Part shown: positions 50,780 through 59,190 of the stretch, one piece after another
How positions within the stretch are numbered: position 1 is the stretch's first letter
Layout: every line of letters begins with the position of its first letter
Source: an uncultured Acetatifactor sp.
Lineage (GTDB): Bacteria > Bacillota > Clostridia > Lachnospirales > Lachnospiraceae
Reading direction: 5' to 3'
Assembly (NCBI GenBank): GCA_947624245.1
Contig: CANQJL010000009.1
Coordinates: 1-64,000, forward strand
DNA length: 64,000 nucleotides
Translations under genes and position numbers: made by a program
Notes under the pieces: generated by a model
Told to the model about the DNA's origin: nothing
What the model saw: the letters and a program-made list of their open reading frames with translations, nothing else
The model's database searches: none

Positions 50780-51832
50780 TCACATGGAGGCCGTGATTAC
50801 TGCCATGCAGACCAACAAAAGCAGCATTGCCGTTCCCGCAGTGCGAAGGAGCAGCATTCCCGCGTCTCCCGTGCGGTTCGCGCAGTTGGTGATCCGCTTG
50901 TCACAGACGATTCCCATAAACGCCGCGGAGCATTTCATCAAAAGCGCTATGGCGGCGATCTTCATAAGCGGCGCCGCGCACATCACCAAGAACAGCAGAA
51001 GCAGCACCACGCCCACGCTGTTCTTTACCATCACGGCGGAGCTCAGCACCATTTCCACCACGCCGTCAGCGGCATTGCCTACCCCGGGAATGGCGGACAC
51101 GATCTTCTGCAGGGCGGAAGTCCGCACGGTATCTACCACCGGCGTGATCAGCGCCTGAAGAATGCTCAGTCCCGCCACGACCCCCAGCGTCCCCTTCAGC
51201 ACCCAGCCGATTCCCTTCTCCAGCAGGTCGATCACCAGAGTCAGCTTCTCCTCCACCCAGACGCCGTTGATCACCACCAGCATACACATGCTGTAGATCA
51301 GAGGAAGCAGCCCTGCGGAAAGCAGGTTCTGAATGCCGTATATGATCAGCAGCATCATCTGATAGGAAGCCCCCGCCGTCACCGAGCCCGTGGAAATTCC
51401 CAGCGAGATCAGATAGGCGGGAATCATGAGCTGAATGAACAGCACCACGTTCCCCATGGCGTCCGACGCGGTGGACGCCGCCTGATGAAAGCACTTCAAC
51501 AGCACCACCGTGAACAGAAGGTAGGTAAAATAGAAGCTGATATCCGCCACCTGGCGCCTGTCGAAGATTTCCACGAAATGCGTCATCAGCGCCGACACGA
51601 TCCCCAGCACCAGAAACCAGACAAAGATATTGCGCATACCGGCCAGCTGCCCCGCAAAGTCCGCCAGCACTCCCTCGAAAAGTCCGCCCACGGCGCCGAA
51701 TATGTCCCCCTGCATCACCTGTCCCAGAATCGCTTCCAGAGACAGGGAACTGCGCGGGAACAGCGTCTGCATTCCCTCGTTCAGCCGGTCCAGCCCGTAG
51801 TCCTGCCAGATTGCATTCATATCCATCGACAT
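50780..51832 (-). CDS. spoIIIAE: Stage III sporulation protein AE
   Basis: A 350-residue polytopic membrane protein with about seven hydrophobic helices and the family stretches SALQKIVSAIPGVGNAADGVVEM and GVVAGLSILQALITPVVDTVRTSALQ. An N-terminal soluble segment of about 60 residues precedes the first helix. AGGCGGAGG precedes the ATG. Confidence 0.93.
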   Translation of the reverse strand: MSMDMNAIWQDYGLDRLNEGMQTLFPRSSLSLEAILGQVMQGDIFGAVGGLFEGVLADFAGQLAGMRNIFVWFLVLGIVSALMTHFVEIFDRRQVADISFYFTYLLFTVVLLKCFHQAASTASDAMGNVVLFIQLMIPAYLISLGISTGSVTAGASYQMMLLIIYGIQNLLSAGLLPLIYSMCMLVVINGVWVEEKLTLVIDLLEKGIGWVLKGTLGVVAGLSILQALITPVVDTVRTSALQKIVSAIPGVGNAADGVVEMVLSSAVMVKNSVGVVLLLLFLVMCAAPLMKIAAIALLMKCSAAFMGIVCDKRITNCANRTGDAGMLLLRTAGTAMLLLLVCMAVITASM

Positions 51833-51844
51833 TGCCCTCCGCCT

Positions 51845-52231
51845 TCACATAAAATTACGGATCTGCTCTATCACGGCAAACAGCACCGGCAGGCCCGCGA
51901 ACATGACGGCCAGCTTTCCCAGCACCTCTATCTGCCCCGCCACCGACTGATATCCGGCGTCCTTGCAGATACCGGAGCTGAACTCGCAGACATAGGTGAT
52001 TCCGATGACCTTGAGCAGAATGCCGAGATAGCTCTCCGCGCCGTCCAGATATCCCCGTATCCTGTCCAGCTGTCCGAGAACGGCCTCCACCTGCCGTATG
52101 GCATACCAGAAGATCAAAATGCCTGTTCCCAGCCCGATATAGATGCCGTACTCCGGCTTCTGGGCCTTGAACTGCACCGCCAGGAGCACCCCTGCTATTC
52201 CCAAGAATCCCATCTTTATCAGTTCCTGCAT
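51845..52231 (-). CDS. spoIIIAD: Stage III sporulation protein AD
   Basis: A 128-residue membrane protein with four hydrophobic helices (for example FLGIAGVLLAVQFKAQKPEYGIYIGLGTGILIFW). Order and length match spoIIIAD. It lies 12 bp upstream of spoIIIAE. Confidence 0.92.
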   Translation of the reverse strand: MQELIKMGFLGIAGVLLAVQFKAQKPEYGIYIGLGTGILIFWYAIRQVEAVLGQLDRIRGYLDGAESYLGILLKVIGITYVCEFSSGICKDAGYQSVAGQIEVLGKLAVMFAGLPVLFAVIEQIRNFM

Positions 52232-52243
52232 ACGATGAACCTC

Positions 52244-52438
52244 CTACAGTGAAAACAAGGTCTGTATCGTCTGGAACAGTTCATATATGTACGGCACGAT
52301 CCACGTCAGCACCAGGATCAGTCCGGCCAGACTGATGAGAAAGGCATGTTCCTCCCGCCCGCTGTGCTTCAGCACCTGACTGAGTATCGTCACCAGTATT
52401 CCCACCGCCGCTATTCTAAATATCAGACTTATTCCCAT
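52244..52438 (-). CDS. spoIIIAC: Stage III sporulation protein AC
   Basis: A 64-residue protein of two hydrophobic helices with the conserved LIFRIAAVGILVTILSQVLKHSGREEHAFL pattern. Confidence 0.92.
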   Translation of the reverse strand: MGISLIFRIAAVGILVTILSQVLKHSGREEHAFLISLAGLILVLTWIVPYIYELFQTIQTLFSL

Positions 52439-52475
52439 AATCTCCCGCCTTCCGCCGAATTTCTTCCACAGAGCC

Positions 52476-52994
52476 CTACCACAGCGCGATGATGAGCAGC
52501 AGCCCTCCCATCGCGCCGAGCCCTACGGCCATTTTGCATTTATCGGTATTTTCGCGCTCCAGCTGCTTCACGGTACCCGCCATCAGCTCCCTGCTCTGCT
52601 CCATGGCGCGAAGCTGCATCTGCCCGTCCGTGTAACCGCCGCTTGAGGCGACCTGCAGAAAGACCTCTCTGTCCTCCTGCTTCAGCGGAAGCGTCTCCAG
52701 CGGCCCCTGCAGGCATTCCCGAAAGACTTCCGCAAACGACGCTCCCGTGTTCTCACACATCTTCGCATCGATGCTGTCAAAGGCTTCCGCAAAGGGAGAG
52801 GAAAGCCTTGCGGATACGTTCCTGCAGCTCTCCGGAAGCGTGGCCCTGCCGTACCGCACCTCGCTTTCCAAAAGCTCCAGCACCGTCCCCAGCATTCTCA
52901 GCGCTTTCACCCGTCCCAAAAGCTGTCCCCGATACCAGAATCCCAGCCCCAGGCACCCGAAAAATATCATCATGCCGCCGGCAAATTTAAGCAT
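52476..52994 (-). CDS. spoIIIAB: Stage III sporulation protein AB
   Basis: A 172-residue protein with an N-terminal helix, a cytoplasmic helical domain (RVKALRMLGTVLELLESEVRYGRATLPE) and a C-terminal membrane helix. It overlaps spoIIIAA by 8 bases. Confidence 0.92.
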   Translation of the reverse strand: MLKFAGGMMIFFGCLGLGFWYRGQLLGRVKALRMLGTVLELLESEVRYGRATLPESCRNVSARLSSPFAEAFDSIDAKMCENTGASFAEVFRECLQGPLETLPLKQEDREVFLQVASSGGYTDGQMQLRAMEQSRELMAGTVKQLERENTDKCKMAVGLGAMGGLLLIIALW

Positions 52995-53925
52995 TGCTCT
53001 CCCCCATTTCGACGACCTGTCTCACGATGCAGCGCCCGTTCTCTTTACCCAGCAGGAAACAGATATCGAACAGTCCGGCCCATTTCTCTTTGTCTGCGCC
53101 GAACCGCCGCTTCACATCCTTTATGCTCTCCCCGTGTACCGTCGCCAGTATCCTGCAGCCGCAGGCGGAGGCCCGGGCCAGCTGCTCCAGCTCCCCACTG
53201 CTTCCCAGCTCGTCTATGGCAATGACCTGGGGCGACATGGAGCGAAGCAAGAGCAGCATTCCCACAAGCTTCGGACAGCCGTCCAGCACATCCGTGCGCA
53301 TACCGAGGTCGTTTTGGGGAATCCCGCAGAAGGACCCCGCCAATTCCGACCGCTCGTCCACCACTCCCACCGTCATTCCTCTGCCGTAAGCACAGCCGTC
53401 CGATATCTGACGGATCAGGTCCCGCAGAAGCGTTGTCTTTCCGCACCCGGGCGGCGAGACGATCAGCGCGCTCTTCAGCCCCTGCTCCCCGTACATATGG
53501 GAAATGACGCCGTCCGCCGCACCCATGACCTGATGGGATATCCTGATATTGATGTAGGAAATATTCTTGATGCTGCGAAGTCTCCCGTCGCTTTCCAGCA
53601 CTGCTTGTCCCGCCACTCCTACCCTGTGTCCGCCGCTGACCGTGATAAAGCCCTGACGCAGTTCCTCCTCAAAGGCGTAGAGGGAATAGTGGCAGATATG
53701 CTTCAGCAGTCCCTCCAGCTCCCGAGGCGAAACGCACAGGGCGCGGAGGGAGCTGTCGGACAGGGAGCCGTCCGGCTGCAGAAAGCGCTCCCTGCCGCCC
53801 ATATATATCACAACGGGCCGAAACGCCCGCAGACGAATCTCCTGTATGTCCTTCTGACAGGCCGCCGTCTGCTGCCAGAGGCCGCGCTGCTCTGCGGGAA
53901 ACAGCTGCAGGATCGTATTTTTCAC
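52987..53925 (-). CDS. spoIIIAA: Stage III sporulation protein AA (ATPase)
   Basis: A 312-residue secretion-type ATPase expected to power the mother-cell-to-forespore channel. Walker A PPGCGKTTLLRDL, VVDERSELAG, VIAIDELGSSGE (Walker B) and ATVHG are present. The GTG start follows GGGGGAGA. First gene of the complete spoIIIAA-AH operon. Confidence 0.95.
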   Translation of the reverse strand: MKNTILQLFPAEQRGLWQQTAACQKDIQEIRLRAFRPVVIYMGGRERFLQPDGSLSDSSLRALCVSPRELEGLLKHICHYSLYAFEEELRQGFITVSGGHRVGVAGQAVLESDGRLRSIKNISYINIRISHQVMGAADGVISHMYGEQGLKSALIVSPPGCGKTTLLRDLIRQISDGCAYGRGMTVGVVDERSELAGSFCGIPQNDLGMRTDVLDGCPKLVGMLLLLRSMSPQVIAIDELGSSGELEQLARASACGCRILATVHGESIKDVKRRFGADKEKWAGLFDICFLLGKENGRCIVRQVVEMGESNA

Positions 53926-53994
53926 CGGTATCTCCCCCTTTCCTTCCCCTGCGCCAGACGCAAACGGACGCGCACGGGTTTGTCCCCTCTCTCA

Positions 53995-54022
53995 AATATA
54001 TGAAGACGCGCCGAGTATATTC
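53995..54022 (-). promoter_or_regulatory. spoIIIA: Sigma-E-like promoter of spoIIIA operon
   Basis: Minus-strand GAATATA (54022-54016), 13-bp spacer, CATATATT (54002-53995). This resembles the sigma-E pattern (ATA-type -35, CATA-type -10) expected for spoIIIA in the mother cell. No sigma-A site is nearby. Confidence 0.6.
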
Positions 54023-54070
54023 CTGTGAAATTTTAGGCAAACCTTTCTTTTTTCCGAAAATTCCGCACAG

Positions 54071-54093
54071 AAAAAGCCGGGCATCTGTCCGGC
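54071..54093 (-). terminator. Second tandem terminator after transglutaminase gene
   Basis: Stem GCCGG/CCGGC (54076-54093) followed by TTTTT on the minus strand. Confidence 0.6.
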
Positions 54094-54097
54094 AACA

Positions 54098-54128
54098 GAA
54101 AAAACGCCGCCGGACATAAGCCGGCGGC
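54098..54128 (-). terminator. First tandem terminator after transglutaminase gene
   Basis: Perfect stem GCCGCCGG/CCGGCGGC (54106-54128), 7-base loop, followed by GTTTTTT on the minus strand. Confidence 0.8.
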
Positions 54129-54203
54129 TAAAAATTACATTTAAAATCACCTAAATCAGAGATACTCTCTGGACGTTCGATGGCGGCTGAAAATTACATT
54201 TAA
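54123..54203. repeat. 22-bp direct repeat downstream of transglutaminase gene
   Basis: Copies at 54123-54144 and 54182-54203 (GGCGGCT[A/G]AAAATTACATTTAA) differ at one base. The right copy abuts the gene end and the left copy ends in the terminator stem, suggesting a local duplication. Confidence 0.6.
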
Positions 54204-54205
54204 GA

Positions 54206-55897
54206 TCAGTAGGTACAGATATTGTGGTAAATGCGGTAAAATCCTCCGCCCAGATTCTGCACCTGAATCTGAATGGAGAAATTGTCCCTCTTAAGCTCCG
54301 CCAGCGCCGCGTCCACATAGCCGCTGCGATAGGCGCCGCTGCTGTAGGCGCTCTCCACGCTGCTCCACAGACTTGCAGGCACTACATTGCTGAACTGCCT
54401 GTCCCCCGCGCCGACCCGTTTCATCTGCGCCTTACAATCGTCATAGTATTCCGTCAGCGTATCCAGCACTTCCTCCTCGGTGACGCCGGCCTTCTGCAGA
54501 TTCCTCTGACGCTCCGCTTCCTCGGCGGAAAGCTCCGGCTCATCGCTGCCCGTGCTCTCTCCCTCACTCTTGCCGCGGTCCTCCCACACGAGAGGCTTGC
54601 TGGGATTGGGATTGATCAGACTCTCGGAGGAGTCGCCTCCGCTCACCTCTGTATCCCCTCCGCTCACCTCTGTGCCGTCACCGGCCGGCGAGCCTTGGCC
54701 GTCCTGGGCGTTATCCCCGGCAGAATCCGCGGGCTCGGAAGCGATAGGCTGCTTGGAATCGCCCCCGTAGAGAGTGCCCGTACAGGCGGGCAGATACACG
54801 GAGAGTCCTGTCCTGACATGCGTTCCCGCAAACTCCGCATCACTTTTATTATAATAGTCGTAAGTCATAGGTTCGATGTCGTCCCAGGTCAGGTCCACAT
54901 TGTAATATTTGCCGTCCAGCAGGACAATGTTCCAGGCATGTGCCTCCCCCGCATAGCCGGTGCAGTAGTAGCACGGAATCCCCAGCTGCGTCATCAGCAG
55001 CTGAAAAGCTCTGGCATATCCCGCGCAGACAGTCCGGCCGTTCTCTATGGCGCTGTAAGCCACCTGATTGTACGGAGCGTTCCTGTCATAAGCCGCCATC
55101 TCGGCCAGCGCGTCATGGACGTACTTTTCCTTCTCCCTGTCGCTCCCCAGAGTATCCGCTCCCCGAAGCAGCTCCGCGACCTTGTCGGAATACTCCGTTC
55201 TCCCCTGCTCATTGCCGATCAGATCGTTGTATTTCAGCGTGATCTCCACGCAGGTGCCGTCCTCCAGGCACAGACCGGAGTATCCCATCTCCAGCAGCAC
55301 CAGCTCCGGCCGATCGTTGAACACCGCCTCAAAGACCGTATGCAGCTCTTCCTGATTCACATTGACCGCAGGGACAAAGGACGTCACCTGCGCGGCGGCG
55401 TTGGCGTATATCTGCCGGTAAAGAGGCTGCAGGTCAGGCTCCAGCATAGCGTAGTAAGGGAAAAATTCGGAGTCCACAGACAGATCCGTTTCCGCATCTG
55501 TGCCGGTCAGGACCTCGCTCAGATTGTCCGCTTCCTCCTGTGCCACCTGACTGGTGTCGGCATTGATCGGCTCATACCCCCACAGTCCGGTCACCTCCGC
55601 AGGAAGATTCTCCGGCATGTCGGCAGGAATCAGATACCCGTCCGTCTCCCGATTCGGCATCCAGTTGACATTGATGCCCGGTATGGCTTCCGGCAGCTTC
55701 CCTTCGCCTCTACCCGACTGTTCGGTGGGAACCGCATCTTCCGCCGGCTCGGCATTCTGCCCGAGGCCCTGTACCCGTCCGGCCAGCGTCTTGGTCAGGG
55801 ACGGATTCAACGCACATATGATGACTGCCAGACACAGAAGCAAAATCACACCGGCCAGTCCAAAAAAGATACGCTTCAATATCTTCATTTTCCACAC
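54206..55897 (-). CDS. Membrane-anchored transglutaminase-like protein
   Basis: A 563-residue protein (ATG alternative at 55888). One N-terminal hydrophobic helix with no lipobox, then a transglutaminase-like core (about 270-370) with GRTVCAGYARAFQLL (Cys), EAHAWNIV (His) and YYNVDLTWDD (Asp). Next come a low-complexity linker with duplicated SGGDTEVSGGD and a C-terminal domain of about 110 residues. The layout echoes the lipoprotein at 44594. Substrate unknown. Confidence 0.8.
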   Translation of the reverse strand: MWKMKILKRIFFGLAGVILLLCLAVIICALNPSLTKTLAGRVQGLGQNAEPAEDAVPTEQSGRGEGKLPEAIPGINVNWMPNRETDGYLIPADMPENLPAEVTGLWGYEPINADTSQVAQEEADNLSEVLTGTDAETDLSVDSEFFPYYAMLEPDLQPLYRQIYANAAAQVTSFVPAVNVNQEELHTVFEAVFNDRPELVLLEMGYSGLCLEDGTCVEITLKYNDLIGNEQGRTEYSDKVAELLRGADTLGSDREKEKYVHDALAEMAAYDRNAPYNQVAYSAIENGRTVCAGYARAFQLLMTQLGIPCYYCTGYAGEAHAWNIVLLDGKYYNVDLTWDDIEPMTYDYYNKSDAEFAGTHVRTGLSVYLPACTGTLYGGDSKQPIASEPADSAGDNAQDGQGSPAGDGTEVSGGDTEVSGGDSSESLINPNPSKPLVWEDRGKSEGESTGSDEPELSAEEAERQRNLQKAGVTEEEVLDTLTEYYDDCKAQMKRVGAGDRQFSNVVPASLWSSVESAYSSGAYRSGYVDAALAELKRDNFSIQIQVQNLGGGFYRIYHNICTY

Positions 55898-55950
55898 GCA
55901 TTCCGCCGCTCATGCGGCATCTCTTTCGTTACTTTCATCTTAGCATAAAA

Positions 55951-55993
55951 AGCGCCCCCATAGCAACCTTAGATTGCCATGGGGACGCTTTTT
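55951..55993. terminator. Terminator of hsp20
   Basis: Long near-perfect stem (AGCGCCCCCATAGCAA with TTGCCATGGGGACGCT, 55951-55966 and 55974-55989), 7-base loop, flanked by A-run and T-run so it can act on both strands. Confidence 0.8.
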
Positions 55994-56007
55994 CCTGCTT
56001 TTGGGAT

Positions 56008-56451
56008 TTAGCCCTCGATACGGATATATTTTGTCTCTTCCGCTTTGGGTACCGCCTCTTTCTTCGGTACGCTCAGCTTCAGGATACCGTCCTCGAACTT
56101 GGCTGTGATATCCTCCTGGGTCACTTCCTCGCCCACATAGAAGGTTCTGCTGCAGGTTCCGTAGTATCTCTCCCGACGGATATACTTTCCGTTATCGTCC
56201 TTCTCATCGTTGTCCTGCTTGGTCTGCGCCGTAACGATCAGATAGCCGTCCTTCAGCTCTGCCTTGACATCTTCCTTCTTATATCCGGGAAGATCGATTG
56301 CCAGCTCGTAGCCTCCCTCATTCTCCTTGATATCCGTGCGCATCACGTTGTTGGAAGGGGTATTGTACCTTGTGACTGCTCTGGCCGGGCGGGCAAGATC
56401 GTCAAAGAAATCGTCAATCAAACTTTCTCCAAAAATACTGGGCATCAACAT
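56008..56451 (-). CDS. hsp20: Hsp20/alpha-crystallin small heat-shock protein
   Basis: A 147-residue small chaperone: an N-terminal arm, the alpha-crystallin domain (about 38-140; YELAIDLPGYKKEDVKAELKDGYLIVTA, YYGTCSRTFYVGEEV, ILKLSVPKK) and a C-terminal extension. AAAGGAGG precedes the ATG at 56451. The promoter carries a CIRCE element, so it should be repressed by HrcA and released on heat or protein stress. hrcA itself is not in the window. Confidence 0.93.
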   Translation of the reverse strand: MLMPSIFGESLIDDFFDDLARPARAVTRYNTPSNNVMRTDIKENEGGYELAIDLPGYKKEDVKAELKDGYLIVTAQTKQDNDEKDDNGKYIRRERYYGTCSRTFYVGEEVTQEDITAKFEDGILKLSVPKKEAVPKAEETKYIRIEG

Positions 56452-56550
56452 AAGTCATTCCTCCTTTTTCAATACATGACCTTCGTCATAACCATTGTTT
56501 CCCGGAGAGGGATAAAGTATGTATTCCTTTATCTCCTTCGTTCTGACTCT

Positions 56551-56579
56551 GTTATACCACTCTTGTTAGCACTCGTCAA
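56551..56579 (-). promoter_or_regulatory. Promoter of hsp20
   Basis: Minus-strand TTGACG (56579-56574), 17-bp spacer, TATAAC (56556-56551). The -35 lies inside the CIRCE element. Confidence 0.75.
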
Positions 56580-56592
56580 TAGCGAGTGCTAA
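56566..56592. promoter_or_regulatory. CIRCE element (HrcA operator)
   Basis: TTAGCACTC-N9-GAGTGCTAA, a perfect match to the CIRCE consensus, overlapping the hsp20 -35. Confidence 0.95.
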
Positions 56593-56627
56593 CAATTAAT
56601 TTTTCTTTTATACTTTTTATTTTTGCT

Positions 56628-57653
56628 TTATACTTTTGCCTTTGCCGCCTCCAACGCTTCGATCAGACGGTCGCACCATGCGTCAAATTCCGGATCTTCC
56701 TTCTGGCATTCCTCCGGATGGGACAGCACATAGTCCAGCGCGATCCGCACACCCTGATCGAACCGCACTGTCGTCTTCATGTCCGGCACGGCCCGCTTCA
56801 GCTTGCTGTTGTCAAACACCACGGACACGGACTTGTCGCCGATCAGACTTCCCGTGAAATCATATCCGTACTTATCGCCCACGGCCGCAAGATATTCCGA
56901 CGCCACATAATAGGGATACAGCTCCACGCCCAAAGCATCCGCTATGGTGGCGTAGATCTGATTCCAGGTCAGGGTCTCGTCCCCCGTGATCTGAAATGCC
57001 TCTCCGATGGCGTGGCGATTTCCCATCAGTCCGGTAAAGCCGATGGCAAAATCCGCATTAAAAGTCAGCGTCCAAAGAGACGAGCCGTCGCCCTGAATAA
57101 TGACCGGCTTTCCCTCCCTCATGCGCTTCACCACCTGCCAGAAACCGTTCTTCCCATGCACTCCCAGAGGAATATTGCGCTCGTCGTAGGTATGGCTGGG
57201 CCGAACGATGGTAACGGGGAAGCCCTCCTGGCGATACTTCTTCATCAGAAATTCCTCGCAGGCGATCTTGTCTCTGGAGTACTGCCAATAGGGATTGGCC
57301 AGGGACGTCCCCTCGGTGACGACATAACCTGCCGTGGGCTTATGATAGGCGGAGGCGGAGCTGATATAGATATACTGTCTCGTCTTGCCCTGAAACAGCC
57401 GGTAATCCCGCTCCACCTGCTCTGCTTGAAAGCCGATGAACTCGCAGACGGTGTCAAAATACAGATCCCTGAGCTTCTCCGTCACATCCGCCTCGTCATT
57501 GATATCGGCGGCAATATGATGGACGCCCTGAGGAAGGACCTCATTCCGGTTCCCACGATTCAGGATCCATACCTCCCAGTGCAGTTCATTCACCAGACGT
57601 TTTACGATCGCCGTGCTGATGATTCCGGTTCCACCCACAAATAACGCTTTCAT
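56628..57653 (-). CDS. NAD-dependent epimerase/dehydratase family protein
   Basis: A 341-residue extended short-chain dehydrogenase-type protein. The N-terminal nucleotide-binding loop is ALFVGGTGIIS. The usual YxxxK appears displaced (YWQYSRDKIACEEFLMKKY region gives YSRDK). Later parts match the NAD-dependent dehydratase/CSP41-like subset (IVRPSHTYDERN). The substrate cannot be named. The ATG at 57653 follows AAAGGAGATG. Confidence 0.8.
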   Translation of the reverse strand: MKALFVGGTGIISTAIVKRLVNELHWEVWILNRGNRNEVLPQGVHHIAADINDEADVTEKLRDLYFDTVCEFIGFQAEQVERDYRLFQGKTRQYIYISSASAYHKPTAGYVVTEGTSLANPYWQYSRDKIACEEFLMKKYRQEGFPVTIVRPSHTYDERNIPLGVHGKNGFWQVVKRMREGKPVIIQGDGSSLWTLTFNADFAIGFTGLMGNRHAIGEAFQITGDETLTWNQIYATIADALGVELYPYYVASEYLAAVGDKYGYDFTGSLIGDKSVSVVFDNSKLKRAVPDMKTTVRFDQGVRIALDYVLSHPEECQKEDPEFDAWCDRLIEALEAAKAKV

Positions 57654-57710
57654 GTCCGCATCTCCTTTCCGTGACATAAACTGTAAATACCGTATCCGAA
57701 TATATGAAGA

Positions 57711-57739
57711 ACGGGGCACCAGCCGGACTGATGCCCCGT
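57711..57739 (-). terminator. Probable terminator of cheX-cheY unit
   Basis: Perfect 8-bp stem ACGGGGCA/TGCCCCGT with a 13-base loop, followed on the minus strand by TCTTCAT. The T-run is poor. Confidence 0.5.
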
Positions 57740-57751
57740 ATCATACGGAAA

Positions 57752-58114
57752 CTATTTCTGTGCAACGCGGGATACGGTGGCAAGCACCTCCGCCTCGTCG
57801 AAGGGCTTCGTGATGAACTCCTCCGCTCCGCGCTTTAAAGCCTCCACCATCTTCTCCTTCTGTCCCGCCGCCGTGATCATGATGACCTTGGCGTCTTCCT
57901 TTGCCTTTTTGATTAACGTCAGCGCCTCGATACCGTCCATGACCGGCATGGTAATGTCCATGGTCACAATGTCGGGATTCAGCTCTTTGAACTTCAGATA
58001 GCCTTCCTCGCCGTTTCCCGCCTCCCCGACGATGGTGTGACCGCCGCGCTCCAGAGTAGCCCGCAAGATCTTTCTGGACGTTCTGGAATCATCTATCATC
58101 AATACTGTAGCCAT
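57752..58114 (-). CDS. CheY-like single-domain response regulator
   Basis: A 120-residue receiver domain only. ATVLMIDDSRTSRKIL has the acidic pair, VTMDITMPVMDG the phospho-acceptor Asp, and VIMITAAGQKEKMVEAL and KPFDEAEV the switch Thr and conserved Lys. The ATG at 58114 follows GGGAGG. It starts 14 bp after the CheX-like gene, which probably encodes its phosphatase. Confidence 0.93.
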   Translation of the reverse strand: MATVLMIDDSRTSRKILRATLERGGHTIVGEAGNGEEGYLKFKELNPDIVTMDITMPVMDGIEALTLIKKAKEDAKVIMITAAGQKEKMVEALKRGAEEFITKPFDEAEVLATVSRVAQK

Positions 58115-58128
58115 TCTCTTTTCCTCCC

Positions 58129-59001
58129 TTACATGATCTCTGCGACCGTAAAATACAGACCCTGTCCGCGCACAAAAATGGGAATCTTGCATACGGACCC
58201 GTCGCGCACCTGCTCCTTTACCCCGTTGTACTCAGGCGGCATCAGCTCAAGCGAAACGCCCTGTCTGCTCAGCTCCGAGGCATAGAGACCGTTGATACAG
58301 TTCAAAAGTTCACCTGCCGCATCCAGGGAATCCGAATCCAGACAATCAAATTCCTCCTGTCCGAAGGAACAGCACACACTCAAAAGCGCTCCGTCCCTCT
58401 CCGAGAAGCAGGTCACGATTCCTTCTTTGCCCACAAGCGCCTGACTTACCATATCGTCCCTGGGAATCTCGTCCACCATGACGCCTCTGCCGAGATAGAT
58501 ATTTCTGTTCACCAGACGAATCAATGTGCGGACGGCCATCCCGATGATATCCTGATACTTCTTTGCCTCATCGGGCAGAAGCAGCGGAATAATTCTGTCG
58601 ACATTGTCGCTCTTGATATCTTCCAGCTCCGAATTGCTGTAGCCGTACCGGCGCTTAAAATCACTCAACAGAAGATCGATCTCTTCCATCGTGATCAGCT
58701 GCTCGTCTACCAGCGCCTGAACAAAGATCAGATAAGCATTTCCCTGCTGCTTTAACAGTTTGTCGATCTGCTCCTCCGTCAGATACCCCTTGCTCACGGC
58801 AATATCGCCGAACCGCTGGTCCATCATCGCCTGCAGCCTGTTGACCTCGTCGGCCTGCTCGATGGTGAGCAGCCCCTCGTTCACGGCAATCAGCCCGAGC
58901 TTGACCCGAACGGCATCCTGTTTTGCCAGGATCCGGCTCAGTTGATCTTTTGTTATCTTTCCTGTCTCTACGAGATAGTTGCCCAAAATATGTTCTACCA
59001 T
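58129..59001 (-). CDS. CheX-like phosphatase with MshEN-like repeats
   Basis: A 290-residue fusion. Residues 5-28, 34-57 and 63-86 are three 24-residue units with 5-residue spacers, each fitting the MshEN motif (xLGxx[LA]V..G......L...L..Q). The MshEN domain is a known c-di-GMP-binding module made of two such units. Only the third unit keeps the first Arg. A middle helical part (87-145) leads to a CheX/CheC-type domain (146-290) with the phosphatase pattern DxxxExxN at Asp227, Glu231 and Asn234. It is co-transcribed with the CheY gene. Confidence 0.75.
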   Translation of the reverse strand: MVEHILGNYLVETGKITKDQLSRILAKQDAVRVKLGLIAVNEGLLTIEQADEVNRLQAMMDQRFGDIAVSKGYLTEEQIDKLLKQQGNAYLIFVQALVDEQLITMEEIDLLLSDFKRRYGYSNSELEDIKSDNVDRIIPLLLPDEAKKYQDIIGMAVRTLIRLVNRNIYLGRGVMVDEIPRDDMVSQALVGKEGIVTCFSERDGALLSVCCSFGQEEFDCLDSDSLDAAGELLNCINGLYASELSRQGVSLELMPPEYNGVKEQVRDGSVCKIPIFVRGQGLYFTVAEIM

Positions 59002-59057
59002 TCCGCCTCTCCTGTTCCGCGCTGTTGCAGCCGATTGACTTACGATTACTACATTTT

Positions 59058-59086
59058 AGTATATCTCTAAGGACGGCATGTGTCAA
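59058..59086 (-). promoter_or_regulatory. Promoter of cheX-cheY unit
   Basis: Minus-strand TTGACA (59086-59081), 17-bp spacer, TATACT (59063-59058). A sigma-A type promoter rather than the sigma-D type usual for chemotaxis genes. Confidence 0.8.
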
Positions 59087-59190
59087 GGAATATCCGCCTT
59101 ATCCTGCCGTCCATATCCGTTTTGTTTTGATGTGACATTGCTATGTCTCGAGGCGGCATATCCTGCCCTGTCTTGATGTAACTTTGCATG

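Noticed and set aside
54224-55948. Plus-strand open frame of 574 codons
   Set aside because: It lies opposite the transglutaminase-like gene, has no family pattern or ribosome binding site, and shows the His/Arg/Leu-rich make-up of antisense frames.
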